NCBI GenBank assembly: GCA_044508835.1 | Contig: JBIQHD010000015.1 | Location: 1 to 64,000 of the forward strand | Length of the DNA stretch: 64,000 nucleotides | Source: JAKFDI01 sp044508835 | GTDB taxonomy: Bacteria; Pseudomonadota; Gammaproteobacteria; Burkholderiales; Burkholderiaceae_C | Direction of reading: 5' to 3' | Shown here: piece after piece, positions 26,612 through 35,418 of the stretch | How positions within the stretch are numbered: position 1 is the first letter of the stretch | Layout: every line of letters starts with the position of its first letter | The notes under the pieces: model-generated | Told to the model about the DNA's origin: nothing | The model's database searches: none | Seen by the model: only the letters and a program-made list of their open reading frames with translations | Position numbers and translations under genes: made by a program

Positions 26612-27442
26612 ATGCATGCCATCCCTGCTGCCGCCGCCGGCGCCGACCGGCCCACCGGCCACCCCTTCGGCCGCCGGCCGCGGGCTCTTCGCCCCGGGCC
26701 CGCGGCGCTGCCGCCGGCCGAGCCGCCGCGCGAGAGCCCCGGGGCGCAGCACCGCGGGTGCTTCATCTGCGAGCTGCGCGAGTCGTGGCTCGCCGTCGAC
26801 CCCATGCGCCGGGCGGCCTCGGCGCGGCCCTGGCCGGCGAGCACGCGCCGGCGCGTCGCGCGGGGCCAGGCCCTGTTCCGCGCCGGCGACCCGCTGCGCC
26901 ACCTCCATGCGGTGACGAGCGGCCAGTTCAAGACCTGCACCTGCACCGCGGACGGGCTGGCGCAGGTCACCGGCTTCCACGTGTCCGGCGAGCTGCTGGG
27001 GCTCGACGGCGTGGGCACCGGCCGCCATGCCAGCGACGCGATCGCGCTCGAGGACGCGCAGGTCTGCACCATCGGCTACGACGAGCTGCTGCACATGCTG
27101 GGCACCGAGCCCTCGCTGCAGGAGCGGTTCTGGCAGCTCATGGGCAGCCAGATCAACCGCGACCACGAGGTGATGCTGTGGCTCGGCAGCCTGAACGCCG
27201 AGGAGCGCGTCGCCAGCTTCGTGCTGAACCTGCTGGACCGCCTGCACATGATCGGCTTCTCCGCCTCGGCGCTGATCCTGCGCATGACGCGCGAGGAGAT
27301 CGGCAGCTACCTCGGGCTGTCGCTCGAGACCGTGAGCCGCGCCTTCTCCCGCTTCAGGCAGCTCGGCCTGCTCGACGTGAAGGAGCGCGACCTGCGCGTG
27401 CTCGACCGCGGCCGCCTGCTGCGCCTGAGCTGCAAGCCCTGA
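26612..27442 (+). CDS. CRP/FNR-family transcriptional regulator, FNR-like with altered Fe-S ligands
   Basis: 276 residues. The cyclic-nucleotide-like domain includes GQALFRAGDPLRHLHAVTSGQFKT and FHVSGELLGLDGVGTGRHAS. The HTH GSYLGLSLETVSRAFSRFRQLGLL keeps the E-x-x-S-R DNA-reading residues of FNR. The N-terminal cluster is GCFICELRESW: two of the three FNR cysteines are present, but Trp stands where the third ligand is expected. The internal fourth ligand (VCTI) is kept. Residues 1-45 are an extra Pro/Ala/Arg-rich extension. ATG at 26612 chosen; an in-frame start at 26579 lies in the promoter. Confidence 0.88.
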   Translation: MHAIPAAAAGADRPTGHPFGRRPRALRPGPAALPPAEPPRESPGAQHRGCFICELRESWLAVDPMRRAASARPWPASTRRRVARGQALFRAGDPLRHLHAVTSGQFKTCTCTADGLAQVTGFHVSGELLGLDGVGTGRHASDAIALEDAQVCTIGYDELLHMLGTEPSLQERFWQLMGSQINRDHEVMLWLGSLNAEERVASFVLNLLDRLHMIGFSASALILRMTREEIGSYLGLSLETVSRAFSRFRQLGLLDVKERDLRVLDRGRLLRLSCKP

Positions 27443-27472
27443 TCACCCCTGCCAACCGGAAAGGACCCTCTC

Positions 27473-27802
27473 ATGAACATCGACACCCCCCTCTCGAGCG
27501 CGGCCGACAAGACCAAGGAGCGCCTGGCCGCGGGCGTACGCCAGATGGTCGAGGAAACCGATCACCTCCTGAAGGCCGCCGCCGGCACGGCCGACCAGAA
27601 GTTCGACGAGGCCCGCATGCAGCTCGAGCACCAGCTGCGCCGCATGCGGCTGCAGCTGGAGGAACTGGAGGACGAGGCGATGCATCGCGCCCGCCGCACC
27701 GCGCGGCGCGCGGGCGAGGCCGTGCAGGCCCATCCGTACGGCGCCATGGGCGCCGCCGCGGCGGTCGGCCTGCTGATCGGGGTGCTGCTGAGCCGCCGCT
27801 GA
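27473..27802 (+). CDS. ElaB/YqjD/DUF883-family membrane-anchored protein
   Basis: 109 residues: an amphipathic helical coil (DKTKERLAAGVRQMVEETDHLLKAAAG, then about 50 helical residues) and a C-terminal transmembrane anchor AAVGLLIGVLLSRR. This is the layout of YqjD/ElaB, stationary-phase inner-membrane proteins that bind ribosomes in E. coli. The ribosome-binding site AAAGGA precedes the ATG. It is 30 bases after the FNR-like gene, probably the same unit. Confidence 0.9.
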   Translation: MNIDTPLSSAADKTKERLAAGVRQMVEETDHLLKAAAGTADQKFDEARMQLEHQLRRMRLQLEELEDEAMHRARRTARRAGEAVQAHPYGAMGAAAAVGLLIGVLLSRR

Positions 27803-27860
27803 CGGCGGCCGGGGCGGCACGCCGTCCCGCGGCGCCGCGAGTCTTGGAAAGGAGTTGCAC

Positions 27861-28379
27861 ATGAACAAGGTCCTGGTCGTCTTCTATTCGCGGACGGGAA
27901 CGTCCCGGCAGCTCGCCAGCCTCCTGGCCGAGTCGAAGGGCTGGGCCGTCGGCGAGATCACCGATGCGCGCCCCGGGCGCGGCGATTGGCGCTGCGTGCT
28001 CGACTCGCTGCTGGTCCGCAGGCCGCCCATCCGCTACCAGGGCCCGCCGCCGGAGCAGTTCGATGCGGTGGTGCTGGCCGCGCCCATCTGGATGTACCGC
28101 CTGGCAGGCCCGATGCGCAGCTTCGTGGCGCAGTACCGCGAGGGCCTGCGCACGGTCGCCGTGATGACGTCCATGGGAAGCCGCGGCGCGCCGAACGCGG
28201 TGGCGGAGATCGCCGACATCCTCGGACGCTCGCCCGTCTTCGCCGCGGCCTTCACCGACCGCGAGATCCAGAGCGGGCAGTGCGCGCCCCGGCTCGCGGG
28301 CTTTGCCGAGGCCGTGGACAAGGCGGCGGGCGGCGGCGAGCCCCTGCGGCCGGCCACGCTGTCGCCCAGCGCGGCGTAG
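27861..28379 (+). CDS. Flavodoxin-family protein
   Basis: 172 residues. The FMN-phosphate loop VVFYSRTGTSRQLA is at the N-terminus, and LAAPIWMYRLAGPMRSF and VMTSMGSRGAPNA are the other two FMN-contact loops. A soluble electron carrier or NAD(P)H:quinone reductase-like protein; partner unknown. The ATG at 27861 has AAGGAG at good spacing; the ATG at 27855 is less favoured. Gap of 58 bases to the YqjD-like gene. Confidence 0.88.
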   Translation: MNKVLVVFYSRTGTSRQLASLLAESKGWAVGEITDARPGRGDWRCVLDSLLVRRPPIRYQGPPPEQFDAVVLAAPIWMYRLAGPMRSFVAQYREGLRTVAVMTSMGSRGAPNAVAEIADILGRSPVFAAAFTDREIQSGQCAPRLAGFAEAVDKAAGGGEPLRPATLSPSAA

Positions 28380-28403
28380 CGGCGTCCCGTGGGCCGGCGC
28401 GGC

Positions 28404-29789
28404 ATGCTGAACGTCTTCGATCCATGGCACTCGGCCGCTGCCGCCACCGACGTGGCCGCGGCCACGTTCGCCCCGGCGGCGCAGATCGAGGCGCGGCGGG
28501 AGCACCGGCTGCGCCGGCTGCTCCAGGTCGCGGCCGAACGCTCGCCGCTGTACCGTGAATGGCTCGGCCCGCACGGCCCGGCGGCGCGCCTCGCGGACCT
28601 GCCGATCGTCCGCAAGCCCGAGCTGATGGCGCGCTTCGACGACTGGGTCACCGACCCGGCCCTGACGCTCGCCGGGCTGCGCCGCTTCATCGCCGACCCG
28701 GCCAACATCGGCCGCCCCTACCTCGGCCGCTATCTCGCGTGGGAAAGCTCCGGCAGCAGCGGCGAGCCCGGCGTGTTCGTGCAGGACGCCGCCGCGATGG
28801 CCGTGTACGACGCCCTGCAGGCGCTGCGCCGGCCGGAGAAGCGGCCGGTCGCGCGCGCCGTCGACCCGGCGTACTGGGCGGAGCGCATCGTGCTCGTCGG
28901 CGCCATCGACGGCCACTTCGCGAGCATCGTCGCCGCCACGCGGCTGCGCGCGCTCAACCCGGCGCTGGCGTTCGCGCTGCAGGCGGTGTCGTTCCTGCAG
29001 CCGCTGCCCGCGCTGGTGGCCGCGCTCGACGCCATCTCGCCGACCATCCTGACGACCTACCCCAGCACCGCCCTGCTGCTCGCGCAGGAGCACGTGGCCG
29101 GGCGGCTCAGGTCGCGGCCGCGGGAGGTCTGGACCGGCGGCGAGACGCTGACGCCGGCGGTTCGCCGCTTCGTCGCGGAGGCCTTCGACTGCGCGGTCGT
29201 CGACAGCTACGGCGCCTCGGAGTGCTTCGCGCTGGCCGGCGAATGCCGCTGCGGCGGGCTGCACCTCAACAGCGACTGGGTGATCCTCGAGCCCGTGGAC
29301 GAGCGCGGCCGGCCGGTGCCCGCGGGCGAGGTCGGCGCCAGCGTGCTGCTCACCAACCTGGCCAACCACGTGCAGCCGCTGCTGCGCTACGACCTGGGCG
29401 ACCGCGTGCGCCTGCACGTGGAGCGCTGCGCCTGCGGCTCGGCGCTGCCGCTGATCGACCTGCAGGGCCGCTGCGACGACACGCTGCGGCTGAGCCCGCC
29501 GGACCACGAGCCGGTCACGCTGGTGCCGCTGGCACTGACCACCGTGCTCGAGGACGAGGCCGGGCTGTTCGACTTCCAGCTGTGCCAGACCGGCCCGGCG
29601 GCCCTGCGGCTGAGCACCGGGTCGGACGGCCCGGCGGCGCGGCAGGCGCTGGCGCGCGGCAGCCGCGCCCTGCGGGCGTTCCTGAGCGCCCAGGGCGCGG
29701 GAGCGGTCACCATCGGCACGCGCAGCGGCGTGGTGCCGCGGCCGGGCCGCAGCGGCAAGACGCGGCGGGTGGTCGCGCTCGCGCGCTGA
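28404..29789 (+). CDS. PaaK/CapK-like adenylate-forming enzyme
   Basis: 461 residues of the ANL superfamily. The ATP loop is ESSGSSGEPG, with YGASECFALAGECRCGG and YDLGDRVRLHVERCACG further on, including the Cys-containing loop of the phenylacetate-CoA ligase/CapK group. It would activate a carboxylic acid as the acyl-adenylate. Substrate unknown. The ATG at 28404 is preferred over the GTG at 28389. It follows the flavodoxin gene by 24 bases and may belong to its unit. Confidence 0.82.
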   Translation: MLNVFDPWHSAAAATDVAAATFAPAAQIEARREHRLRRLLQVAAERSPLYREWLGPHGPAARLADLPIVRKPELMARFDDWVTDPALTLAGLRRFIADPANIGRPYLGRYLAWESSGSSGEPGVFVQDAAAMAVYDALQALRRPEKRPVARAVDPAYWAERIVLVGAIDGHFASIVAATRLRALNPALAFALQAVSFLQPLPALVAALDAISPTILTTYPSTALLLAQEHVAGRLRSRPREVWTGGETLTPAVRRFVAEAFDCAVVDSYGASECFALAGECRCGGLHLNSDWVILEPVDERGRPVPAGEVGASVLLTNLANHVQPLLRYDLGDRVRLHVERCACGSALPLIDLQGRCDDTLRLSPPDHEPVTLVPLALTTVLEDEAGLFDFQLCQTGPAALRLSTGSDGPAARQALARGSRALRAFLSAQGAGAVTIGTRSGVVPRPGRSGKTRRVVALAR

Positions 29790-29816
29790 GCCGGCGCGCT
29801 CGTCGGGCGGGCCGGC

Positions 29817-30344
29817 CTACGGCCGCTTCCCGTAGGCCTCCATGAACAGGGCCTGCATCGAGTCGCTGGCCACCGGCAGCCGGTCGGCGACCTGCTTGGC
29901 CCCGTCGAAATAGTCGCGCAGGCGCTGCGGCGACCACTGCGCGGGAGGCGCGGTGAAGGCGTCGCGCAGGTGGCAGGTCTTGTCGGCCAGCTTGATCAGC
30001 GCGGCCGCCGGGCTCTTGTGCGGGGCATGCGCGATCTGCAGCTCCCTGCGGCGGAGCTTGGGCAGGCACTTGTCGTCCGTGAGCTCGGCGACGAGCCCCG
30101 CCACGCGCTCGCCGAAGCGCTCGCCGACCTCCTCGATGGTCGCGTCGGTGTCCTCGACCGTGTCGTGCAGGACGGCCGCCATCAGCAGCTCCACGTCCGA
30201 CACGCCGCCGTCCACGGCCAGCAGGCGGGCCAGCGCGAGCGGATGGTTGATGTACGGGGTGGCCTCGGCGTCGCGGCAGCGCTGGTTCCTGTGCTTCTGC
30301 GCGGCAAAGTGGATCGCGTCGAGAAGGCGGGCGATGGCGTCCAT
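29817..30344 (-). CDS. Single-domain HD phosphohydrolase, MESH1/SpoT-hydrolase-like
   Basis: 175 residues. It has the ppGpp-hydrolase domain order: FAAQKHRNQRCRDAEATPYINHPLALARLL, then the HD motif in AAVLHDTVEDTDATIEEV, and LIKLADKTCHLRDAF. No synthetase, TGS or ACT domain follows, so it belongs with the small alarmone hydrolases (SAH/MESH1). It may remove (p)ppGpp or another pyrophosphorylated substrate (in animals, NADPH). The ATG at 30344 starts the conserved domain. Sits between stress and phasin genes. Confidence 0.85.
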   Translation of the reverse strand: MDAIARLLDAIHFAAQKHRNQRCRDAEATPYINHPLALARLLAVDGGVSDVELLMAAVLHDTVEDTDATIEEVGERFGERVAGLVAELTDDKCLPKLRRRELQIAHAPHKSPAAALIKLADKTCHLRDAFTAPPAQWSPQRLRDYFDGAKQVADRLPVASDSMQALFMEAYGKRP

Positions 30345-30418
30345 GGAAGGATGCGGGAGTGAGCGGATTCGCGGAACGTGGCGCACGGGCGGCACGGGAG
30401 GCCTGCACCCTCGCCCTC

Positions 30419-30452
30419 CAAAAAGAAACGGCGGCGTGGGCGCGCCGCCGTG
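30419..30452 (-). terminator. Rho-independent terminator after phasin gene (minus strand)
   Basis: On the minus strand a 9-bp stem ACGGCGGCG/CGCCGCCGT (30452-30444 with 30437-30429) is followed by TTTCTTTTT. It is just 3' of the phasin stop at 30461. Confidence 0.8.
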
Positions 30453-30460
30453 GTTTGCTG

Positions 30461-30913
30461 CTACTTCTTCGGCTGGAGAAGCGCCTGCAGGTTCGCCATG
30501 TTCTCCTGCAGGCGATCCTGCAGCACCTTCCACGCCTTGTTGCGCGCCTCGGCCTCCATCTCGGACAGCTCGCGGAAGTTCTCGATCGCCTGCTGCACGC
30601 CGCGCGTGGCGGCCTCCGACTGCTTCGCCATCGCGTCCTGGCCGGGGGCCTGCGTGAGCGCCTCCTGCCACTGCGCGAGCGTCTCGCGCAGGATCTCGTT
30701 GCGCCGCTCCATGACGGCCTTGATGCCCTCGTAGGACTGGCGGTGCGCTTCGGCCAGCGTCTCCAGGTCCTTGCGCTGCCAGTCGACGAGCGCGCCGACG
30801 TCCACGCCGGGCAGCTGGAAGCGCTCGGTCAGCTTCTTCAGGTCCTCCATGGACGGCAGGCTGAACGCCGGGGTGTCCGTCGCCGCGGCGGCGGGCTTCT
30901 TGCTGGTTGCCAT
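30461..30913 (-). CDS. Phasin family protein
   Basis: 150 residues of long amphipathic helices: LKKLTERFQLPGVDVGALVDWQRKDLETLAEAHRQSYEG, then ENFRELSEMEAEARNKAWKVLQDRL. This fits phasins that coat polyhydroxyalkanoate granules. The N-terminus is Lys/Ala/Pro-rich (MATSKKPAAAATDTP). Single-gene unit closed by its own terminator. The 180 bases upstream show no clear regulatory motif. Confidence 0.9.
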   Translation of the reverse strand: MATSKKPAAAATDTPAFSLPSMEDLKKLTERFQLPGVDVGALVDWQRKDLETLAEAHRQSYEGIKAVMERRNEILRETLAQWQEALTQAPGQDAMAKQSEAATRGVQQAIENFRELSEMEAEARNKAWKVLQDRLQENMANLQALLQPKK

Positions 30914-31094
30914 GAGATTTCTCCTTCGCGTGCTGGTGTGGGTGGGGGAACGTCAGGCTCGCGCCGGTGCGAACCGCAGGCTGGCCGCGCCGGCCGGTCG
31001 CATGGCGCGCAGCAGGATAAGCCCTGAGATCATCCACGGCGAGATCACGAGTTCGTCGCCGCGGGTGCCCGCCTGGCCGGCGGCGTGCCGGGTC

Positions 31095-32714
31095 CTAGTT
31101 CGTGGCGACCTTCCGTGCCGCCGCCGTTCTCGGCTTCGCCGCGCGGGCGGGCGGGCGCGGCTTCTTCGCTGCCGCGACGCCGTTGGACGCCGCCGTGGCG
31201 CGCGGACGCTTGGCGGCCGGGCGCTTCGCCGGGGGCGGCGCCTTCGCCGCCGGTGCCGTTGCTGCCGCTTCCACGGGCCTGGCCGCCGCGGCGTCGCCGG
31301 CGGCGCTCGGCATGCGCTCGATCTCCTTCAGCGCGGCGCGCAGGTGCCCGATCAGCTCGTACGACTCCTCCTGCGACAGGATGCGCCGGCAGGCGGTGAG
31401 GCCGAAGTCGAGCGAGCCGGCATAGCTCTGCACCGTGATGTTCAGCGCGCTGCCGTGATAGGGGATGGAGACCGGATAGAAGCGGGTCATCCGCGCGCCG
31501 CACACGTACAGCGTGGTGGGCGGCCCCGGCACGTTCGAGATCAGCACGTTGGCCGCCGGCGGCAGCCGGCGCGCCAGGTTGGAGCGGCCGTACAGCGAGG
31601 CGATGCTCGTCATGAACCACGGCGAGCCCGTCACCGGCACGTCGGTGCCCAGCACCGGCTTGAGCTCGCGCACGACGGCCTTGGCCGCCTCGGACGACAC
31701 GTGGATGGCCTTGAAGCGCTCGGCCGGGTCGTCGATGTCGGTCGCCAGGTCCACCCGGACCATCGACACCTGGTTGTTCATCGAATCGTCGCCCTCCGCG
31801 CGCAGGCTGACCGGCACCGCCGCGATCAGCGTCTCCCGCGGCAGCAGGTTACGCTCCTTCATGAAGCGGCGCAGCGCGCCGCTGCACATCGCCATCACGA
31901 TGGTGTTGACGGTGCCGCCCACGCGCTTGCCGAGCGCCTTGAGCTCGTCGAACGGCAGCGACATCGTGCTGAACGAGCGCTGGTTGGTGATCGAGTCGTT
32001 GAAGATCGCCTTGGGCGCGAGGCCGAGCGTGACGGCCCGCTCGCCCGGGGCCCTGCGCTGGCTCGCCAGCACGCTGCCGGCCGCGCTCAGCGCCTTGGTG
32101 GCCGCCGGCAGCAGCTCGGCGAGCCGGCGGTACTGCCGGGCCGAGTTGGACATCGCGGCCTGCAGCAGCTCCACCACGCCGAGCTGGTAGCTGCCGCCGC
32201 CGTAGCGCCGGCGCGGCGGCGCCACCTCGCGGATGACCGGCGAGATGTCGTACATGACCTTGGCCAGCTCCGTCCCCGCTTTGCCGTCGACGCCGCTGTG
32301 GTGGGCCTTGGTGTAGAAGGCGATCTCGCCGCTCTGCAGGCCCTCGATGACGTACATCTCCCACAGCGGCCGGCTGCGGTCCAGCAGCGTCGAGTGCAGC
32401 CGGGCGACGAGCGCGTGCAGCTGCTCCATCGTGCCGGGGCGGCGCAGGGTCAGGCTGCGCACGTGGTAGTCGATGTCGATGTCGTCGTCGTCGATCCACA
32501 CCGGCTCGGCCAGCTCGAACGGCATCTGCGCCAGCTTGCGGCGCATCACGGCGGCCAGGTGCAGCCGCTGGCCCACCATGCCTTTCAGGTTCTCGTAGAA
32601 GTCGCCGTCGAAGCCTTCGGGCGGGTCGAGCAGCATCAGGCTGCCCACGTGCATCGGCGTCTCGGGGGTCTCGAGATGAAGGAACGAAGCGTCAACGCTG
32701 CTGAGGTGATCCAT
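31095..32714 (-). CDS. Wax ester synthase/diacylglycerol acyltransferase with a basic C-terminal tail
   Basis: 539 residues. WS/DGAT makes wax esters or triacylglycerol from acyl-CoA. The catalytic motif HHxxxDG is present as AHHSGVDGKAG. MDHLSSVDASFLHLETPETPMHVGSL is the canonical N-terminus, and PLWEMYVIEGL and NVLISNVPGPPTTLYVCGAR are conserved. The last about 70 residues are Ala/Pro/Lys/Arg-rich (PAKRPAAKRPRA, AAKKPRPPARAAKPR), a histone-H1/AlgP-like tail not usual for this enzyme. It follows the acyl-CoA ligase by 60 bases, so ligase plus acyltransferase form an operon. Confidence 0.9.
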   Translation of the reverse strand: MDHLSSVDASFLHLETPETPMHVGSLMLLDPPEGFDGDFYENLKGMVGQRLHLAAVMRRKLAQMPFELAEPVWIDDDDIDIDYHVRSLTLRRPGTMEQLHALVARLHSTLLDRSRPLWEMYVIEGLQSGEIAFYTKAHHSGVDGKAGTELAKVMYDISPVIREVAPPRRRYGGGSYQLGVVELLQAAMSNSARQYRRLAELLPAATKALSAAGSVLASQRRAPGERAVTLGLAPKAIFNDSITNQRSFSTMSLPFDELKALGKRVGGTVNTIVMAMCSGALRRFMKERNLLPRETLIAAVPVSLRAEGDDSMNNQVSMVRVDLATDIDDPAERFKAIHVSSEAAKAVVRELKPVLGTDVPVTGSPWFMTSIASLYGRSNLARRLPPAANVLISNVPGPPTTLYVCGARMTRFYPVSIPYHGSALNITVQSYAGSLDFGLTACRRILSQEESYELIGHLRAALKEIERMPSAAGDAAAARPVEAAATAPAAKAPPPAKRPAAKRPRATAASNGVAAAKKPRPPARAAKPRTAAARKVATN

Positions 32715-32774
32715 CGCGGAGGTCTTTCGGTTCAAGCGTGGGTGGACGCGGCCGCGCGCCCGGGGAGAAGGCGC

Positions 32775-34475
32775 TCAGGCCCGCGCCTCGCGCGCGTGCG
32801 TCTCTTCGTCGACCAGCTGCTTCTTCGACAGCTTGCCGACCGGCGTCTTGGGCAGGTCGGCGCGGATCTCGAGCGCCTGCACCATCTCGTGCTTGCCCAG
32901 CCGGTCCTTCAGGAAGGCCTGCAGCTCCTTCAGCTCGAGCGGCGCCGCGCCGGGCTTGAGCGAGACGAAGGCCTTCGGCGCCTGGCCGCGGTAGGGATCG
33001 GGAATGCCGATCACGCAGGCCTCGCGCACCGCGGGGTGCTGGTAGATGGCCTCCTCCAGCACGCGCGGATAGACGTTGTAGCCGCTGCACAGCAGCATGT
33101 CCTTGCAGCGGTCGACGATGAAGACGTAGCCCTCCTCGTCCATGCGGGCCACGTCGCCGGTGCGCAGGAAGCCGTCGAAGGTGGTCACCTCGGCCGTCGC
33201 GTCGGGCTTGTTCCAGTAGCCCTTCATCACGTTCGGACCCTGGATGCAGATCTCGCCGTTCTCGCCGATGCCCACGTAGCGGGCCGGATCCTCCAGCGAC
33301 AGCAGCTTGATCTCGATGCCCGGCAGCGGGATGCCGCACGAGCCGGGCTTGCCGCCGCCGTTCGGCGTGAAGGTGCCGGTCGGCGAGGTCTCGGTCATGC
33401 CCCAGCCCTCGGAGATCGGGCAGCCGGTGATCTCGGCATAGCGCCGGCCCACCTCGACCGGCAGCGGCGCGCCGCCCGAGCCGCAGAACCTGAGCGAGCG
33501 CAGGTCGTGCCGCGGCGTGTCGGGATGGTCGATCAGCGCCGTGAACATCGTCGGCACGCCGCAGAACACGCTGATCTTCTTGCCCGAGATGTCTTCGAGC
33601 GCGGCCTTGGGGTCGAAGCGCAGGTGCAGCACCAGCTCCGCGCCCAGCGCCAGCCCCAGCAGCATGTTCACCGACAGCGCGTAGATGTGGAACGGCGGCA
33701 GCACCGCGAGAAAGCGCTCGCCGTCCTCGCCGAGCACGGGCGGCTCGCCGCGGGTCGATTCCACGTACTGCCTGCCGGCCGCCGTGAGGTTGGCGTGCGT
33801 GAGCATCGCGCCCTTGGGCAGGCCGGTGGTGCCGCCGGTGTACTGCAGCACGGCCACGGCCTGCCGCGGGTCCCCGACGGGATGGGGCGTGAAGGCGCCG
33901 TCGTTGTCGAGCAGCGCCGCGAAGCCGAGGTGCCCGTCGTCCCAGGCGACGTCGGCGAGCTGCCCGGCGGCCTTCATCTGCGCGTTGACGGCATCGGGCG
34001 CCGGCGCCATCTCGCCCAGGTTGCCGACGACGAGCTTCTTCAGCCGCGTCCGGCCGAGCATGGCGGCCATCTGCGGATACAGCGAGGCGAGGTCGAGCGT
34101 GAACAGGACGTCGGTGCAGCTGTCGCCGACCTTGTGCTCGAGCACCCGCGCGGCGTCCAGCGGCGAGTAGTTGACCACCGTGCCGCCGGCCTTGAGCACG
34201 CCGAAGAACGCGACGAGGTAGTGCGGCGTGTTGGGCAGGAACAGGCCGACGTGCACGCCGGGCCCCACGCCGAGCGACTGCAGCCCCTTCGCAGCGCGGT
34301 TCGCGAGGTCCTGCAGCTCGCGGTAGCTCAGGCGCTTGCCCATGAACTCGACCGCGGGGCGCTGCGGCCACTTCGCCGCGGCCTCGTCGAGGATGCGCTG
34401 CACGGGGCCGGGGTCGATGGGCGCATCCCAGCGCATGCCGGCGGGATAGGACGCAAGCCAGGGCAGGTTCTTCAT
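32775..34475 (-). CDS. Long-chain-fatty-acid-CoA ligase (AMP-dependent)
   Basis: 566 residues. Adenylation motifs: YTGGTTGLPKGA, EGWGMTETSPTG, LRTGDVARMDEEGY, DRCKDM (hinge), and the catalytic lysine in KTPVGKLSKKQL. It activates a fatty acid to acyl-CoA, likely supplying the WS/DGAT gene next downstream. The ATG at 34475 starts the normal N-terminus (MKNLPWLASYPAGMRW). Its promoter region carries the shared 65-base element (34541-34605). Confidence 0.9.
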   Translation of the reverse strand: MKNLPWLASYPAGMRWDAPIDPGPVQRILDEAAAKWPQRPAVEFMGKRLSYRELQDLANRAAKGLQSLGVGPGVHVGLFLPNTPHYLVAFFGVLKAGGTVVNYSPLDAARVLEHKVGDSCTDVLFTLDLASLYPQMAAMLGRTRLKKLVVGNLGEMAPAPDAVNAQMKAAGQLADVAWDDGHLGFAALLDNDGAFTPHPVGDPRQAVAVLQYTGGTTGLPKGAMLTHANLTAAGRQYVESTRGEPPVLGEDGERFLAVLPPFHIYALSVNMLLGLALGAELVLHLRFDPKAALEDISGKKISVFCGVPTMFTALIDHPDTPRHDLRSLRFCGSGGAPLPVEVGRRYAEITGCPISEGWGMTETSPTGTFTPNGGGKPGSCGIPLPGIEIKLLSLEDPARYVGIGENGEICIQGPNVMKGYWNKPDATAEVTTFDGFLRTGDVARMDEEGYVFIVDRCKDMLLCSGYNVYPRVLEEAIYQHPAVREACVIGIPDPYRGQAPKAFVSLKPGAAPLELKELQAFLKDRLGKHEMVQALEIRADLPKTPVGKLSKKQLVDEETHAREARA

Positions 34476-34540
34476 CGCTCGTCTCCTTCGTCTTGCATGG
34501 GCGCGGCCTTCCGTCGGGTCGCTGCTCTCGTGTGGGGCGC

Positions 34541-34605
34541 CTGATCTTTTCGCCGCGCCGGCGGCCGGGAAAGGTGCGTTCAGCCCGCTTCGCGGTGATT
34601 TCCGG
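34541..34605 (-). promoter_or_regulatory. Shared 65-base promoter element, copy 1 (acyl-CoA ligase)
   Basis: Read on the minus strand: ATCACCGC, 16 bases, ACCTTTC, about 15 bases, CGAAAAGAT. The same blocks at the same spacing occur at 35419-35483 and 38956-39020. It ends 66 bases before the ligase ATG. Confidence 0.6.
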
Positions 34606-35377
34606 ACGGCCCCCCGTCCCGCTGCGGATCGGGATAGACGAAGCGGCGCAGGCCGCTGCGGTCGAACGGCTTCCACTGGCCCGGCGCCTGCGCCAGGCGG
34701 TCGGCGATCACGTACAGCACGGCCGGGTTGTGCCCCAGGCCGCAGTGGCTGCCCTCGACCTCGACGTTCTCCGACATCGGCCCTTCCCGCTCGAGGCAGC
34801 CCTGCCAGGCGACGATGCCGTCGCTGCGGGTGAAGATCGCCGTGGACGGCACGGGCGGCGGCTCCTTCGCCGCCTCGCGCTCGGGCCAGTCGTCGACGCT
34901 GCGCCGGCTCACCGTCTCGTAGAGCCGCCAGGCGTTGCTCGCGCGCGGGTCGCCGGCGAAGGGGCTGCCGAGCGTGATCACGCCGCGCACGCGCGCCGGT
35001 GCGCGGCGGGCGAGCTCGCGGGCGAAGATGCCGCCGAGGCTCCAGCCCACCAGGCTCACCGGACGCCCGTAGCGCGATTGCAGTTCGGCGAGGCGCTCGT
35101 CCATCTGCGCCTCGACGCCGGGGCGCAGGCCGAAGTTGCTGCCCAGCTTCCAGCCGTGCACGCGGTAGCCGCGGTCGCGCAGGAACGCGCGCAGGGGCCG
35201 CGTCGACGCATCGCTCGCCGCGAGCCCCGGCAGCACCAGCACCGGATGCCCGTCGCCGGACGGCGCCAGCCGCAGCGCGGGCGCCATCGAGAAGAAGGCC
35301 GACAGCTCGGCGATGGCGCGCACCTCCATCCACAGCAGTTGCCGGGACGGTGGCGCAAGGGGGTCGGAAGAGGTCAT
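34580..35377 (-). CDS. Alpha/beta hydrolase, lipase/PGAP1-like
   Basis: 265 residues. HPVLVLPGLAASDASTRPLRAFLRDRGYRVHGW opens the fold, with the nucleophile in VSLVGWSLGGIFARELA, then RGVITLGSPFAGDP and EGSHCGLGHNPAVL (catalytic His). This resembles esterases/lipases acting on lipid esters. The ATG at 35377 is preferred over an upstream ATG at 35410. The C-terminal end overlaps the 65-base element of the ligase gene. A paralogue is at 37198. Preceded by copy 2 of the 65-base element. Confidence 0.88.
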   Translation of the reverse strand: MTSSDPLAPPSRQLLWMEVRAIAELSAFFSMAPALRLAPSGDGHPVLVLPGLAASDASTRPLRAFLRDRGYRVHGWKLGSNFGLRPGVEAQMDERLAELQSRYGRPVSLVGWSLGGIFARELARRAPARVRGVITLGSPFAGDPRASNAWRLYETVSRRSVDDWPEREAAKEPPPVPSTAIFTRSDGIVAWQGCLEREGPMSENVEVEGSHCGLGHNPAVLYVIADRLAQAPGQWKPFDRSGLRRFVYPDPQRDGGPSGNHREAG

Positions 35378-35418
35378 GGGCTCGTTCGTTCGCGCAAGGC
35401 ATGGCGGCACGCCAGACG

